Shown here: positions 18,180-26,842 of the stretch, in pieces | How the letters are laid out: each line of letters starts with the position of its first letter | Position numbering within the stretch: the stretch's first letter is position 1 | Assembly: GCF_004359195.1 (NCBI RefSeq) | Contig: NZ_CP037954.1 | Coordinates: 248,001-312,000, forward strand | Direction of reading: 5' to 3' | DNA length: 64,000 nucleotides | DNA from: Chryseobacterium salivictor | GTDB lineage: Bacteria; Bacteroidota; Bacteroidia; Flavobacteriales; Weeksellaceae | Notes under the pieces: model-generated | Told to the model about the DNA's origin: nothing | The model's database searches: none | The model's input: the letters and a program-made list of their open reading frames with translations, nothing else | Position numbers and translations under genes: made by a program

Positions 18180-18375
18180 CTACTCTGTTGAAAGTCTAAG
18201 TATTTTGTTTTTATAATCGTTCTTTATATCAGGTTCCCACTTGCGCCCCGACCTGAGTGGAGCTCTTTTTGTGCAACGAAGTGGAGCAAGAAAGCGGGAA
18301 CGGAGGGCGGAAAAAGGCGCCCTACTTGGACTTCGCTCTGTAACCATTTTGACTTCGCTCAGTATGACAATTACG
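18180..18375. repeat. Intergenic repeat element between the dehydrogenase and deoC genes
   Basis: This gap is visibly richer in GC and different in style from its flanks. It contains GACTTCGCTC twice (18329-18338, 18351-18360), a run reading CATACTGAGCGAAGTC on the minus strand directly after the deoC stop, and AGTGGAGC-type segments. Such strings recur between genes in many Bacteroidota. The rest of the gap, 18068-18179, shows nothing. The copy number cannot be checked in one window. Confidence 0.55.
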
Positions 18376-19369
18376 CCATCGGGTGCCGGAAACCGGCACT
18401 GTAACTTCCCGTTACGTAATGTTCCAACTGCCGCTCGATGTCGCCCAAAAGGGAACTTGCGCCGAATCTGAACAAATGGGGCGTTAACCAGTCGTTGCCC
18501 AATTCTTCTTTGATCAAAATTAAATAATCGAGTGCCTGTTTTGCTTTTTGAATTCCGCCAGCAGGTTTGTAACCGACTTTCACGCCGGTTAATTCGTAAT
18601 AATCGCGGATACATCGGATCATGACCAGACTCACGGCTAAAGTTGCGTTTACGGATTCTTTTCCGGTGGAGGTTTTGATAAAATCTGATCCTGCCATCAT
18701 GGCGACCCAAGATGCTTTTGCGACTTTGGTGTAGGTAGGAATTTCGCCGGTTGCCAAAATGGTTTTCATGTGTGCGTCGCCACAAGCTTGTCGGCAAAGT
18801 TTGATTTCGTCGTAAAGTTCTTTCCACTTTGATTCCAGAACCAAATCTCTGGAAATAACGATATCGATTTCTGTTGCTCCGGCGGCGACCGATTTTTTGA
18901 TTTCTGTAATTTTATCTTCAAGGGAAATTTTACCTGCAGGAAATCCGGTAGAAACGGCTGCGATTGGAATCGAAGTTCCTTTCAACGCTTCTTTTGCGTA
19001 AGGAATTAAGTTGTGATACACACAAACTGCTCCTGTCGTCAGGTTTGCATCCTGCATTCCTAATTTCACCAGCAAATCTTCGCGAACGGGATTTTTGGCT
19101 TTTTCGCAGAGCCGCATTACGTTTCCGCGGGTATCGTCTCCGGCAAGCGTAGTTAAATCAATCATGGAGATTGCCTTTAAAAGCCAGGCTGCCTGAAATT
19201 CTTTTTTCACACTTCTTCTTCCGCCCAGAGTTGCAACGCGTCTTTCGATGGCGCTCCTGTTAATATTGATGGTATCGAAATATTTGGTGTTGAAAGATAA
19301 GCCTTCATTTCGCACTTCACTGCTATTTTGCATAGAAACGGTCTGTTTTTTTTCTAATGTCTTTTGCAT
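18371..19369 (-). CDS. deoC: Deoxyribose-phosphate aldolase
   Basis: A 332-residue DeoC, longer at the N terminus than the 250-residue E. coli enzyme. It is a TIM barrel: AISMIDLTTLAGDDTRGN at the start, then CVYHNLIPYAKEAL, AGATEIDIVISR, ILATGEIP and the Schiff-base lysine in GSDFIKTSTGK. It splits 2-deoxyribose-5-phosphate into acetaldehyde and glyceraldehyde-3-phosphate in nucleoside use. An alternative start is 19333. The last codons hold a perfect 7-bp palindrome (18383-18399), and a repeat element begins at the stop. Confidence 0.93.
   Translation of the reverse strand: MQKTLEKKQTVSMQNSSEVRNEGLSFNTKYFDTININRSAIERRVATLGGRRSVKKEFQAAWLLKAISMIDLTTLAGDDTRGNVMRLCEKAKNPVREDLLVKLGMQDANLTTGAVCVYHNLIPYAKEALKGTSIPIAAVSTGFPAGKISLEDKITEIKKSVAAGATEIDIVISRDLVLESKWKELYDEIKLCRQACGDAHMKTILATGEIPTYTKVAKASWVAMMAGSDFIKTSTGKESVNATLAVSLVMIRCIRDYYELTGVKVGYKPAGGIQKAKQALDYLILIKEELGNDWLTPHLFRFGASSLLGDIERQLEHYVTGSYSAGFRHPMA
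18383..18399. repeat. GC-rich hairpin in the last codons of deoC
   Basis: GTGCCGG and CCGGCAC are separated by AAA. The hairpin ends about 10 nt before the deoC stop codon, and no T-run follows. Confidence 0.75.
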
Positions 19370-19474
19370 AAATGATGATGTTATATTAGAAAATAAAATT
19401 GCATTAATTATAGATTGTAAAATTAGCCAATTATCTGCAAATGGGTGTTATGGTTTTTGAAAAAAGAGCCAACA

Positions 19475-19506
19475 AAAAAGCACACTTCCTATGAAGTGTA
19501 CTTTTT
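19475..19506 (-). terminator. Terminator of the Lrp-family gene
   Basis: AAAAAGTACACTTC and GAAGTGTGCTTTTT pair on the minus strand with one mismatch over a 4-nt loop, ending in a T-run, 30 nt beyond the Lrp stop. Confidence 0.82.
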
Positions 19507-19535
19507 ATAAATGACCTGTTATCAACAACTGTTTA

Positions 19536-20006
19536 CTATACCTTAAGCTGTCTGCCAATACTTTGCTCTAAAGAGATAAAAGTTTCTGTTCTGGTAACCC
19601 CTTTTAATTTTTGAATTTTATTAAGAATTTCCATCAAGTGATCATTGTCTCTGCATAAAACTTTAAGAAATATCGTGTAATTCCCTGTGGTATAATGCGC
19701 TTCTACGACTTCATTAATTTCATTGAGTGCTTTGATTGCGTCATGATAATGGCTGGGTTGCTCTAAAAAGACTCCAATAAAAGACACCACCTTGAATCCA
19801 ATTTTTCGGGGATTAAGAAAAGAGATAGAATTCTCTATCACTCCCGCCTGTTCTAGTTTTTTTATCCGTTGGTGGACTGCTGTAGTAGAGATCCCCACGT
19901 TTTTTGAAATATGAGCAAGAGATGTTTTCGCATTATCCATCAACATATAGATAATATCTTTATCGATCTTATCTAAATGATATTCGGCATTAATTGCATT
20001 TTTCAT
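19536..20006 (-). CDS. Lrp/AsnC-family transcription regulator
   Basis: A 156-residue regulator. The N-terminal winged helix-turn-helix covers about residues 12-65 (IDKDIIYMLMDNAKTSLAHI, then ISTTAVHQRIKKLEQAGVI), and the C-terminal RAM/AsnC ligand domain follows (EVVEAHYTTGNYTIFLKVLC). These proteins bind DNA as dimers or octamers and respond to amino acids. Its target is not apparent; a nucleoside/aldehyde operon and an EEP nuclease flank it. It has its own terminator. Confidence 0.92.
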   Translation of the reverse strand: MKNAINAEYHLDKIDKDIIYMLMDNAKTSLAHISKNVGISTTAVHQRIKKLEQAGVIENSISFLNPRKIGFKVVSFIGVFLEQPSHYHDAIKALNEINEVVEAHYTTGNYTIFLKVLCRDNDHLMEILNKIQKLKGVTRTETFISLEQSIGRQLKV

Positions 20007-20046
20007 TTTAAAGAATTTTTCGGTTTAAATTTTATTCAATAGACTT

Positions 20047-21003
20047 TTACTGGTTTTTCACTAATACGGTCAAGACAGGAAAATGATCGCTATATCCTCC
20101 TAAGTATCTTGAACCAGCGAATGTTCTAAAAGGCCGGCCTGCTAATTTTTTATCCCAATTGCTTAATTTGTCATGATTGAAAACTTTTGCATCTTTAAAC
20201 AGAAGCGGATAATTGGAATTAAAAAAATCAGCGGACAAAATCATTTGGTCAAAAAGTAAGCCATTTTTGTAATGAAATGTAGAAAATTTTTCATTTTTGA
20301 ACAGTTCGGCTGACGGATTCACTAAAATTTTATTGAAGTCTTTGTCATAAATAAAATTATTTATCATTTCCTCATCGGGATTTTCGTTGAAATCACCGCA
20401 GATGATTACCGCTTCCTCAGTGCCTGAAATTAATTTTGAAATCTTTTCGTTCAGATCTTTAAGGATATATTCCCGCTTGGGTTTATTGATATCTTTTTCT
20501 CTTTTCGACGGGAGGTGAAGGACAAAGACATTCATCAGAACATTCAAATATTTCACTTTACAAAACAGAACATCTCTGGTCGTATCATAATATTCTGATT
20601 CTTTATTTTCGACTGCAAAGAGATAGGAAATAGGTTCGGAATAAATAATTTCGATTTTACTTTTGTCATATAAAAGCGCCACATCTACTCCTCTTTCATC
20701 CATTGATTCGTAATGCACGATTCCGTAACTGGAATTAAACGGGTCTAATTTCACCAATTCTTCTAACGGCTTTTTCCCCTGAACTTCGGATATGCCAATC
20801 AACATGGGCAAAGAATGTTCACTTTCCGATATTAACTGAAAAACCTGTGCAATTTTAGAAAGTTTGTTCCGGTATTTTCTTTCGTCCCAGTTCTGCAGTC
20901 CCGACGCTGTAGGGTCTAACTTATGAATGCGCGGAAGATCCGGACGAAACAAATTTTCGACATTGTAGAAAGCAATAAGTTCCTTTTCATCTTTACTGTC
21001 CAT
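20047..21003 (-). CDS. Endonuclease/exonuclease/phosphatase-family protein
   Basis: A 318-residue EEP-fold protein: AFYNVENLF at the N terminus (metal-binding N and E), GISEVQGKKPLEEL with the catalytic Glu, VLHLPSKR with the His, GDFNENPDEEM with D/N, and GGYSDHFPVLTV with the terminal Asp-His. All catalytic positions are present. Substrate may be DNA, RNA or a phosphodiester; no signal peptide is seen. The ATG at 21003 was chosen over an upstream TTG at 21015. Confidence 0.9.
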   Translation of the reverse strand: MDSKDEKELIAFYNVENLFRPDLPRIHKLDPTASGLQNWDERKYRNKLSKIAQVFQLISESEHSLPMLIGISEVQGKKPLEELVKLDPFNSSYGIVHYESMDERGVDVALLYDKSKIEIIYSEPISYLFAVENKESEYYDTTRDVLFCKVKYLNVLMNVFVLHLPSKREKDINKPKREYILKDLNEKISKLISGTEEAVIICGDFNENPDEEMINNFIYDKDFNKILVNPSAELFKNEKFSTFHYKNGLLFDQMILSADFFNSNYPLLFKDAKVFNHDKLSNWDKKLAGRPFRTFAGSRYLGGYSDHFPVLTVLVKNQ

Positions 21004-21064
21004 CCTAAAAATCAACTGCTTTTTTTATCATTATAAATAGCACAGAATATTGATTGTGTTTAAT

Positions 21065-21739
21065 TTAATCTAAAATATCCGGTCTCCTTTCAATCGTTAT
21101 TCTCAATGCTTCTTCATGCTGCCAGTCTTCGATTTTTTTTGAGTTTCCGCTCAGTAAAATATCGGGAACCTTCAATCCTTTGTATTCCGAAGGTCTTGTG
21201 TAGATCGGCGGGGAGAGTAAGTTGTCCTGAAAACTGTCGGTTAATGCAGACTGTTCATCATTTAAAACGCCGGGTAATAACCGAATAACCGCATCTGCTA
21301 AAACGCATGCTGCCAACTCGCCGCCGGTAAGAACATAGTCACCGATAGAAATCTCTTTTGTAATATGCAGATCGCGGACCCGCTGATCAATCCCTTTATA
21401 ATGACCACACAGAAAAATGAGATTATTTTTGATGGAAAGCATATTGGCAATTTTTTGAGTTAAAGTCTCACCATCAGGGGTAAGATAGATAATTTCATCG
21501 TAATTTCTCTGGGTTTTTAATTCCGAAATACATTTATCGATAGGCTCAATCATCATCACCATTCCGGCCCCCCCGCCATAAGGTTCGTCATCGATCTGTC
21601 TGTGTTTTCCGGTGCTCCAGTCTCTTAACTGATGAAAATGCACTTCTGCCAAACCTTTCTGCATTGCTCTTTTCAGAATTGAAGCCTGAAAAGGACTTTC
21701 CATTAATTCCGGTAAAACACTTATAATATCTATTCTCAT
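21065..21739 (-). CDS. trmD: tRNA (guanine37-N1)-methyltransferase
   Basis: A 224-residue SPOUT methyltransferase with the TrmD marks: [37 protein letters not shown], and the knot region [12 protein letters not shown] followed by [15 protein letters not shown]. It methylates G37 of tRNAs that read CNN codons, preventing frameshifts. Its start overlaps the ndh stop by 4 nt (ATGA), so the two are translationally coupled. The usual ribosomal-protein neighbours (rpsP, rimM, rplS) are not here. Confidence 0.95.
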   Translation of the reverse strand: MRIDIISVLPELMESPFQASILKRAMQKGLAEVHFHQLRDWSTGKHRQIDDEPYGGGAGMVMMIEPIDKCISELKTQRNYDEIIYLTPDGETLTQKIANMLSIKNNLIFLCGHYKGIDQRVRDLHITKEISIGDYVLTGGELAACVLADAVIRLLPGVLNDEQSALTDSFQDNLLSPPIYTRPSEYKGLKVPDILLSGNSKKIEDWQHEEALRITIERRPDILD

Positions 21740-22998
21740 TGTTCCGTATTGTTCTTTTTATTAGGAATAATTATCAACCTTAATGATGAATCTCTGTTAA
21801 TATAACTCCACATCCAGTTGAAGAAAACCGCCAGTTTATTCCGGACACTTAAAATAAGCATCAAGTGTAAAAACATCCAAAAATACCAGGCAAAAAAACC
21901 TTGGAATTTGAAATGTGGTAAGTCGACCACAGCCCGGTGTTTCCCTATCGTTGCTAAACTTCCCTGATCTTTATACTCATATTGTTGCCAATCTTTTTCA
22001 GAAGTTTTAAGGAAGTTTTTAGCCAAGTTCTTCCCCTGATTAATCGCAACATTGGCTACCTGCGGGTGACCTGCCGGATACAGCGGTGTTTCCATGTAAG
22101 CGATATCTCCAATAGCGAAGATATTGCCGTACCCTACAATTCTGTTGTAGCGGTCTGTTTTGAATCTGTTTCTGACTATAATTCCGGGATTCAAACCATC
22201 GATAATATTTCCGGTAACTCCGGCGGCCCAAATTACATTATTTGATGGAATTGTTTTTCCACTTTTCATGAAAACTTTGTCACCGTCATAATCTGTGACC
22301 ATTTCCCCTTTCAGGAAAACGACTCCGAGCTCTTTCAGATATTGGGCAGATTTTTCCTGGGCTTCTTCACTCATCACCCCCAGTGGCATTTCTGTAGAAC
22401 TTATTAAAATGATTTTCAGATCATCAAAATTCATGTGAGGATAATCGCGGGGAAGAATATCTTTCTTCATTTCTGCAAAAGCACCTGCCAACTCTACTCC
22501 TGTGGGCCCGCTTCCTACGATAACGATATTCCAGTTTCCGTCATCGCTGCGTTTTCTTTCGATAATTAATTTCTCAAACGTCAATAAAACGTGATTTCTA
22601 ATCGCAATTGCTTCCTGGGTGTTTTTCATTCCGAAAGTCAAATGCTCCATTTTATCATTGCCAAAGAAATTGGTTTTGCAACCTGAAGCAATCACCAGTT
22701 TATCATAGGTGAATTCTCCCTCCTGGGTCACAATTTTATTTTGTTCAGGAATAATCCGCTGAACTTCGGTGAGCCGGAACTGAATATTGCGGGAGCGTTG
22801 AAAAATCTTCCTGAAAGGAAAAGAAATATTACTGGGTTCAATCCGCCCGCAAGCTACCTGGTAGAAAAGCGGCTGAAACATGTGATGATTCACCTTGTCG
22901 ATGACCATCACTTTTTTTCTTTTATTATTAAGGGATTTCGCCAATTGAAGTCCGGCAAAACCACCACCAATAATTACTATTTTTTCGCGTGCTTCCAT
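21736..22998 (-). CDS. ndh: Type II NADH dehydrogenase (NDH-2)
   Basis: A 420-residue FAD/NADH two-dinucleotide-fold protein. The first Rossmann motif is [17 protein letters not shown], the second is [19 protein letters not shown], and a later FAD site has [10 protein letters not shown]. The C terminus carries a hydrophobic stretch, [18 protein letters not shown], that anchors it to the inner membrane. NDH-2 passes electrons from NADH to menaquinone without pumping protons. A TAnnTTTG box ends only 5 nt before the ATG, so the mRNA may be nearly leaderless. It overlaps trmD. Confidence 0.9.
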   Translation of the reverse strand: MEAREKIVIIGGGFAGLQLAKSLNNKRKKVMVIDKVNHHMFQPLFYQVACGRIEPSNISFPFRKIFQRSRNIQFRLTEVQRIIPEQNKIVTQEGEFTYDKLVIASGCKTNFFGNDKMEHLTFGMKNTQEAIAIRNHVLLTFEKLIIERKRSDDGNWNIVIVGSGPTGVELAGAFAEMKKDILPRDYPHMNFDDLKIILISSTEMPLGVMSEEAQEKSAQYLKELGVVFLKGEMVTDYDGDKVFMKSGKTIPSNNVIWAAGVTGNIIDGLNPGIIVRNRFKTDRYNRIVGYGNIFAIGDIAYMETPLYPAGHPQVANVAINQGKNLAKNFLKTSEKDWQQYEYKDQGSLATIGKHRAVVDLPHFKFQGFFAWYFWMFLHLMLILSVRNKLAVFFNWMWSYINRDSSLRLIIIPNKKNNTEQ

Positions 22999-23003
22999 TG
23001 GTA

Positions 23004-23011
23004 CAAAATTA
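23004..23011 (-). promoter_or_regulatory. -7 box of the ndh-trmD operon
   Basis: TAATTTTG on the minus strand, an exact match, with TACCA between it and the ndh ATG. This leaves about 1-2 nt of leader. Confidence 0.6.
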
Positions 23012-23069
23012 AGTAATTTTTTATCAAAGCCTATAGATTGGCTTCATATATAAGATCTGCGAAAAAAAA

Positions 23070-23094
23070 AAATCCTTGAAGAAATTCCAAGGAT
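23070..23094 (-). terminator. Terminator of the small T9SS-tagged gene
   Basis: ATCCTTG and CAAGGAT pair on the minus strand, followed by more than ten T's, 6 nt beyond the stop. Confidence 0.85.
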
Positions 23095-23100
23095 GATATT

Positions 23101-23457
23101 TTATTGTTTTACGATTTGCGTGACTTGCTGAGTATTGTCACTTAAGACATATCTCATCAGGTATTTACCCGGTCTGAGCTTATCTAAACGAATCTCTTCA
23201 GAATTTTTATTAATCTGATATTCTGCCACCTGCATTCCTAATATAGAATAAAAAGTAACAGATTTTATTTTCAAAAAGGCATCTTTTGATTTTACGAAAA
23301 TAAAATCCCGGGCAGGATTAGGGTACGCGACAATAACACCATCATCTGATTTCTGACTGGTTACCATCGAAACCCGATCAACAGACTGAGCGGAAATTTT
23401 TCCCGAAAAAACTGTTAAACTGCCGACCAATATTACTAAAAACAATAAATTTTTCAC
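23101..23457 (-). CDS. Very small T9SS type A sorting-domain protein
   Basis: A 118-residue protein with a signal peptide (LLFLVILVGSLTVFSGKISAQ) and, from about residue 44, a T9SS type A C-terminal domain: VIVAYPNPARDFIFVKS, KSVTFYSILGMQVAEYQ, LDKLRPGKYLMRYV and a QVTQIVKQ end. Between the two parts there are only about 20 residues. The domain normally directs secretion and attachment of a larger cargo, so this protein carries a tag with no visible cargo. The start is a GTG at 23457. It has its own terminator, and hemB is divergent. Confidence 0.88.
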   Translation of the reverse strand: MKNLLFLVILVGSLTVFSGKISAQSVDRVSMVTSQKSDDGVIVAYPNPARDFIFVKSKDAFLKIKSVTFYSILGMQVAEYQINKNSEEIRLDKLRPGKYLMRYVLSDNTQQVTQIVKQ

Positions 23458-23541
23458 CTATAATAATTTTATTTTAACGATATCCTTACAAAACTAAGGA
23501 ATTCTATTTGAAATACAATAGCTTTTATGCAAAACTATATT

Positions 23542-23549
23542 TAAATTTG
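23542..23549 (+). promoter_or_regulatory. -7 box of hemB
   Basis: TAAATTTG, an exact TAnnTTTG match. The start point near 23553 fits the ATG at 23580 and excludes the earlier in-frame start at 23508. Confidence 0.55.
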
Positions 23550-23579
23550 CAGTCTATAAATCAAATACTATTCCAAAAT

Positions 23580-24572
23580 ATGATCATCTATTCCAGAAAC
23601 CGAAGATTAAGAACAAACGCCGCTATCAGAGCGTTAGTTCAGGAAACTACCCTTACGACCAGTGATTTTGTAATGCCGATTTTTGTGATGGAAGGCATCA
23701 ACAGACAAGAACCGATATCCTCCATGCCAGGAATTTTCAGGCGGACTTTAGATCTTACCGTGAAGGAATGTCAGGAACTATTTTCCCTCGGTGTTAAAGC
23801 GGTGAATCTGTACATGAAAGTTTCTGAAGATTTGAAAGACAACACCGGAAAAGAGTCATGGAATCCAAACGGTTTAATGCAAAATACCATTAAAGCAATT
23901 AAAGATGCCGTTCCCGGAATGGTCATCATGCCTGATGTTGCTTTGGATCCCTATTCAATGTACGGTCACGACGGAATTGTCACCAACGGTAAAATCGATA
24001 ACGATGCCACCAACGAATCTCTGGTGAAAATGTCGGTTTCCTGTGCGGAAGCGGGAGCAGATATTATTGCACCGAGCGACATGATGGACGGCAGAGTTGC
24101 AGCAATCAGAACAGGTCTCGAAGAAAACGGTTTTACCGATGTGGGAATTTTAAGCTACGCTGCGAAATATGCAAGTTCATTTTACGGCCCATTCAGAAGT
24201 GCTTTAGATTCAGCACCCGTAGATAATCAGGATGTTCCGAAAGATAAAAAAACGTATCAGATGGATTTTCATAATTCCAGAGAAGCCATTGATGAAGTTT
24301 TAAAAGATGTTGCGGAAGGTGCAGATATTATCATGATCAAACCGGGAATGCCCTATCTGGATATCGTTGCCAAAGTTCGCGAAGCAATCGATTTACCAAT
24401 TGCAGTATACAATGTGAGCGGAGAATACGCAATGTTAAAAGCGGCCGCACAAAATGGCTGGCTGGATAATGACAAAGCCATTATCGAAAGTTTAACCTGC
24501 ATCAAACGCGCCGGAGCAGACATGATATTTACGTATGCTGCAAAAGAAGCCGCGATTTTATTGAATCAGTAA
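23580..24572 (+). CDS. hemB: Porphobilinogen synthase (delta-aminolevulinate dehydratase)
   Basis: A 330-residue full-length HemB. It shows RRLRTNAAIRALVQET, the FVMPIFV strand, PDVALDPYSMYGHDG, AAKYASSFYGPFRSAL with the first active-site lysine, and MIKPGMPYLDI with the Schiff-base lysine. It joins two 5-aminolevulinate molecules into porphobilinogen, the second common step of haem synthesis. Start at 23580, because the frame's earlier start lies upstream of the promoter box. A strong bidirectional terminator follows. Confidence 0.95.
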   Translation: MIIYSRNRRLRTNAAIRALVQETTLTTSDFVMPIFVMEGINRQEPISSMPGIFRRTLDLTVKECQELFSLGVKAVNLYMKVSEDLKDNTGKESWNPNGLMQNTIKAIKDAVPGMVIMPDVALDPYSMYGHDGIVTNGKIDNDATNESLVKMSVSCAEAGADIIAPSDMMDGRVAAIRTGLEENGFTDVGILSYAAKYASSFYGPFRSALDSAPVDNQDVPKDKKTYQMDFHNSREAIDEVLKDVAEGADIIMIKPGMPYLDIVAKVREAIDLPIAVYNVSGEYAMLKAAAQNGWLDNDKAIIESLTCIKRAGADMIFTYAAKEAAILLNQ

Positions 24573-24586
24573 AAGAATTTAAATAC

Positions 24587-24625
24587 AAACAGAAAGAACT
24601 TCAATACCGGAAGTTCTTTCTGTTT
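24587..24625. terminator. Bidirectional terminator between hemB and TM2 gene
   Basis: AAACAGAAAGAACTTC and GAAGTTCTTTCTGTTT form a perfect 16-bp stem over a 7-nt loop, with A's and T's on the outer sides. The last base lies in the stop codon region of the TM2 gene. Confidence 0.88.
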
Positions 24626-24909
24626 TAAAACCAAGGCTTTTTATTTTGAACATAAGTCCGATCGAACTGTTCATCACTCATGGTAAGATAAATAATCCCT
24701 TCGATAAAAGGAATGACTGTTGCTACTCCACAAGTGCAGATATTTAAAATAACCTGAATAATTCCCTCCTTTATATATCCCAGGTAAAATTTATTCGCTG
24801 CAAATGGACTAAGCAATAAGCCTAAAAGTCCGGCAGCCAATTTTTTCTCTGAACGATAATTGTTCGGATTTTGCGACGATTGAGGATGATTATAACCGTA
24901 AGTTTCCAT
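24625..24909 (-). CDS. TM2-domain protein
   Basis: A 94-residue membrane protein. After a polar, Asn/Gln-rich N terminus the TM2 motif appears: KKLAAGLLGLLLSPFAANKF, YLGYIKEGIIQVI, then CGVATVIPFIEGIIYL. Two short hydrophobic segments are joined by a tight turn. TM2 proteins are widespread and of unknown function. It shares its terminator with hemB, facing it. No operon partner is apparent; a nitroreductase gene begins 60 nt further on the same strand. Confidence 0.9.
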   Translation of the reverse strand: METYGYNHPQSSQNPNNYRSEKKLAAGLLGLLLSPFAANKFYLGYIKEGIIQVILNICTCGVATVIPFIEGIIYLTMSDEQFDRTYVQNKKPWF

Positions 24910-24968
24910 ATAATTAATTTCTTAGTTTAACTATAAGTCACTCAAAAACTCCCAAAGTTACAATCGAA

Positions 24969-25478
24969 TTATATTTTCCCCAGATAAAATAAACCGATAC
25001 ATTTCTGATTTTCATCTAAGCCCAGAAAACCGTTCAGATGATTAATCATTCCCGGCGTACTCCAGTAACAACCAACTTCATGAGCAGTTGCAGTAAGATA
25101 CATATTCTGAACAGCCATCGCCGTTGCAGCTATTTCTTCCCATTCCGGAACTAAACCACTGAAATTAACACAAATAGTAACGATCGCAGCAGACTTTGCC
25201 ACTTTGTCAGAAATATCCAGATACTTCTTTTCCAGAAAAGCTTCAGGATTAGCTGTCTGCTTGTAGATTTCTGCCAATTTTTCTCCTAACTGATTTTTTT
25301 CCTCACCACGAAAAACTTTTAACCTCCACGGTTTTGTCCGCTTGTGACTTGGCGCAAAATTCGCAGAATTCACAATTTCAGCAAGAACCTCTTCCTCAAT
25401 TTCCTCTGTGGAATAGGATTTAGGGAAAATGCTTCTTCTTTTTTCTATAATGTTTTTTAATATTTCTGCGTTGTCCAT
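24969..25478 (-). CDS. Nitroreductase-family protein
   Basis: A 169-residue NAD(P)H/FMN nitroreductase-fold protein. FMN-binding marks are the N-terminal EKRRSIFPKSYS (R-R-S motif), NFAPSHKRTKPWRLKVF and AVQNMYLTATAHEVGCYW. It is of the shorter class, probably a dimer. Such enzymes reduce nitro groups, quinones or other electrophiles; the natural substrate is unknown. The GreA-like gene lies directly upstream and could share its transcript. Confidence 0.87.
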   Translation of the reverse strand: MDNAEILKNIIEKRRSIFPKSYSTEEIEEEVLAEIVNSANFAPSHKRTKPWRLKVFRGEEKNQLGEKLAEIYKQTANPEAFLEKKYLDISDKVAKSAAIVTICVNFSGLVPEWEEIAATAMAVQNMYLTATAHEVGCYWSTPGMINHLNGFLGLDENQKCIGLFYLGKI

Positions 25479-25507
25479 TGATTTGTTAAATTAATTTTAA
25501 TTAAAAA

Positions 25508-25957
25508 TTACCAGACCTGTTCGATAACCTGGCTGATATTATTGAGCGTAAAAGAATCTCCAACCTGTTTTCCGAACATCATTTTCGCCATCGGGCTTTC
25601 TTCAGAAATCGCATAAAACCGGTCTCCTTCAAAGAAAAACTCTCCAAGGGAAACAGAAATATAAAATCGCGCTTTGTTGGTAAAAACAATAGATCCCAGC
25701 TGAATTCTCTCCGAAGGATAATCTGAAATTTTAGATAAATTCCTTTGCAAATCCTTTAATGAAGCCATTTGCTTTTGCATCTGATAAATTTCTTCCTGCA
25801 TTTCTTCCCGAATAGAATCATACTTAGAAGTTTTTTTTACCTCCCGGCTTGCCTCCAGAGTGAATTCCATAAAATTCTCAAGCTTGTGAATTTTTTGCGA
25901 AATAATTTCTTTTACATAAGTGCGAACTTCACTTTTCACGATGATATTCTTCTGCAT
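25508..25957 (-). CDS. GreA/GreB-like protein with N-terminal coiled coil
   Basis: A 149-residue protein. Residues about 20-85 are a charged helix (KIHKLENFMEFTLEA, REEMQEEIYQMQKQMASLKD), and the C-terminal half looks like the GreA/GreB FKBP-like domain: IQLGSIVFTNKARFYISVSLG, GDRFYAISEESPMAKMM and GKQVGDSF. GreA-type proteins bind the RNA polymerase secondary channel. The charged N-terminal tip of GreA is not evident, so it may be a Gre-like paralogue and not a cleavage factor. The ATG at 25957 was preferred to 25996. Confidence 0.72.
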   Translation of the reverse strand: MQKNIIVKSEVRTYVKEIISQKIHKLENFMEFTLEASREVKKTSKYDSIREEMQEEIYQMQKQMASLKDLQRNLSKISDYPSERIQLGSIVFTNKARFYISVSLGEFFFEGDRFYAISEESPMAKMMFGKQVGDSFTLNNISQVIEQVW

Positions 25958-26035
25958 ATCACTTCTATTTTTTTTAAAGGTAAAAAATATTCTCAAATAG
26001 AATCGTCAAAAATCAATTACCAACTCAAAGCAAGA

Positions 26036-26773
26036 TTACATTTTCATTCGCTGGCGGGTCGCCTCATAAAGAATAGCCCCACAGGCTACAGAGACATTCA
26101 AAGACTGGGTTTTACCTTCCATCGGAAGTTTTATTTTTTCATCGGAATGATGCAGAACCTCTTTAGAAATTCCGGTTTCTTCATTTCCCATAACGATGGC
26201 ACACGGCTGGGTAAAATCCACATCGTAGTATAATTTCTGTGCTTTTTCTGTCGCAGAAAAAACCTGAACGCCGGATTGCTGAAGGAAATCAACGGTATGA
26301 CTTAAGTTTTTTTCTTTACAGATTTTAATATTATACATCGCGCCGGCAGAAGTTTTAATCGCATCTGAATTCATTGGCGCTCCTCCTTTTTCCGGAATAA
26401 TCACAGCGTCAACTCCGGCGCATTCTGCGGTTCTGCAGATTGCTCCAAAATTTCTAACATCCGTTAACCGATCCAAAATTAAAAGAAACGGCGTTTTTCC
26501 GGATTCAAAAATTTCGGGCAATATATTTTCAATCGAATGAAAAGGAACATCTGAAATAAAAGCAACAACACCTTGATGATTCTTTCTGGTAAAGCGATTC
26601 AGTTTTTCGATCGGAACATAATTCGGTCTGATTTTGTGTTTCGCCAAAAGATTTTTCAGTTCATAATAAATATCTCCCTGCAAAGCATTCTGCAAAAATA
26701 CTTTATCAACGGTTTTTCCGGCTTCAATTGCTTCAATTACTGGGCGTAACCCAAATATAAAATCTTCTTTCAT
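26036..26773 (-). CDS. rlmB: 23S rRNA (guanosine2251-2'-O)-methyltransferase
   Basis: A 245-residue TrmH-family SPOUT enzyme. The N-terminal substrate-binding domain starts DFIFGLRPVIEAIEAGK, and the catalytic domain has LLILDRLTDVRNFGAICRTA (motif 1), CAIVMGNEETGIS (motif 2) and KLPMEGKTQSLNVSVACGAI (motif 3). It methylates the 2'-OH of G2251 in the peptidyl-transferase loop. Other TrmH-like enzymes are close relatives, but the N-terminal domain supports RlmB. It stands alone, divergent from no close partner. Confidence 0.92.
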   Translation of the reverse strand: MKEDFIFGLRPVIEAIEAGKTVDKVFLQNALQGDIYYELKNLLAKHKIRPNYVPIEKLNRFTRKNHQGVVAFISDVPFHSIENILPEIFESGKTPFLLILDRLTDVRNFGAICRTAECAGVDAVIIPEKGGAPMNSDAIKTSAGAMYNIKICKEKNLSHTVDFLQQSGVQVFSATEKAQKLYYDVDFTQPCAIVMGNEETGISKEVLHHSDEKIKLPMEGKTQSLNVSVACGAILYEATRQRMKM

Positions 26774-26842
26774 AAGTTCTTTAAAAGTTAAAATTCAAGG
26801 TTTTCTTTGCGTTCCTTCCCTTGAAATCGGAACCGTTTTATT

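Noticed and set aside
18180..18827. 215-codon open frame over the deoC end and the repeat element
   Set aside because: Half of it is antisense frame-shifted DeoC and the rest the repeat; no motif or start signal supports it.
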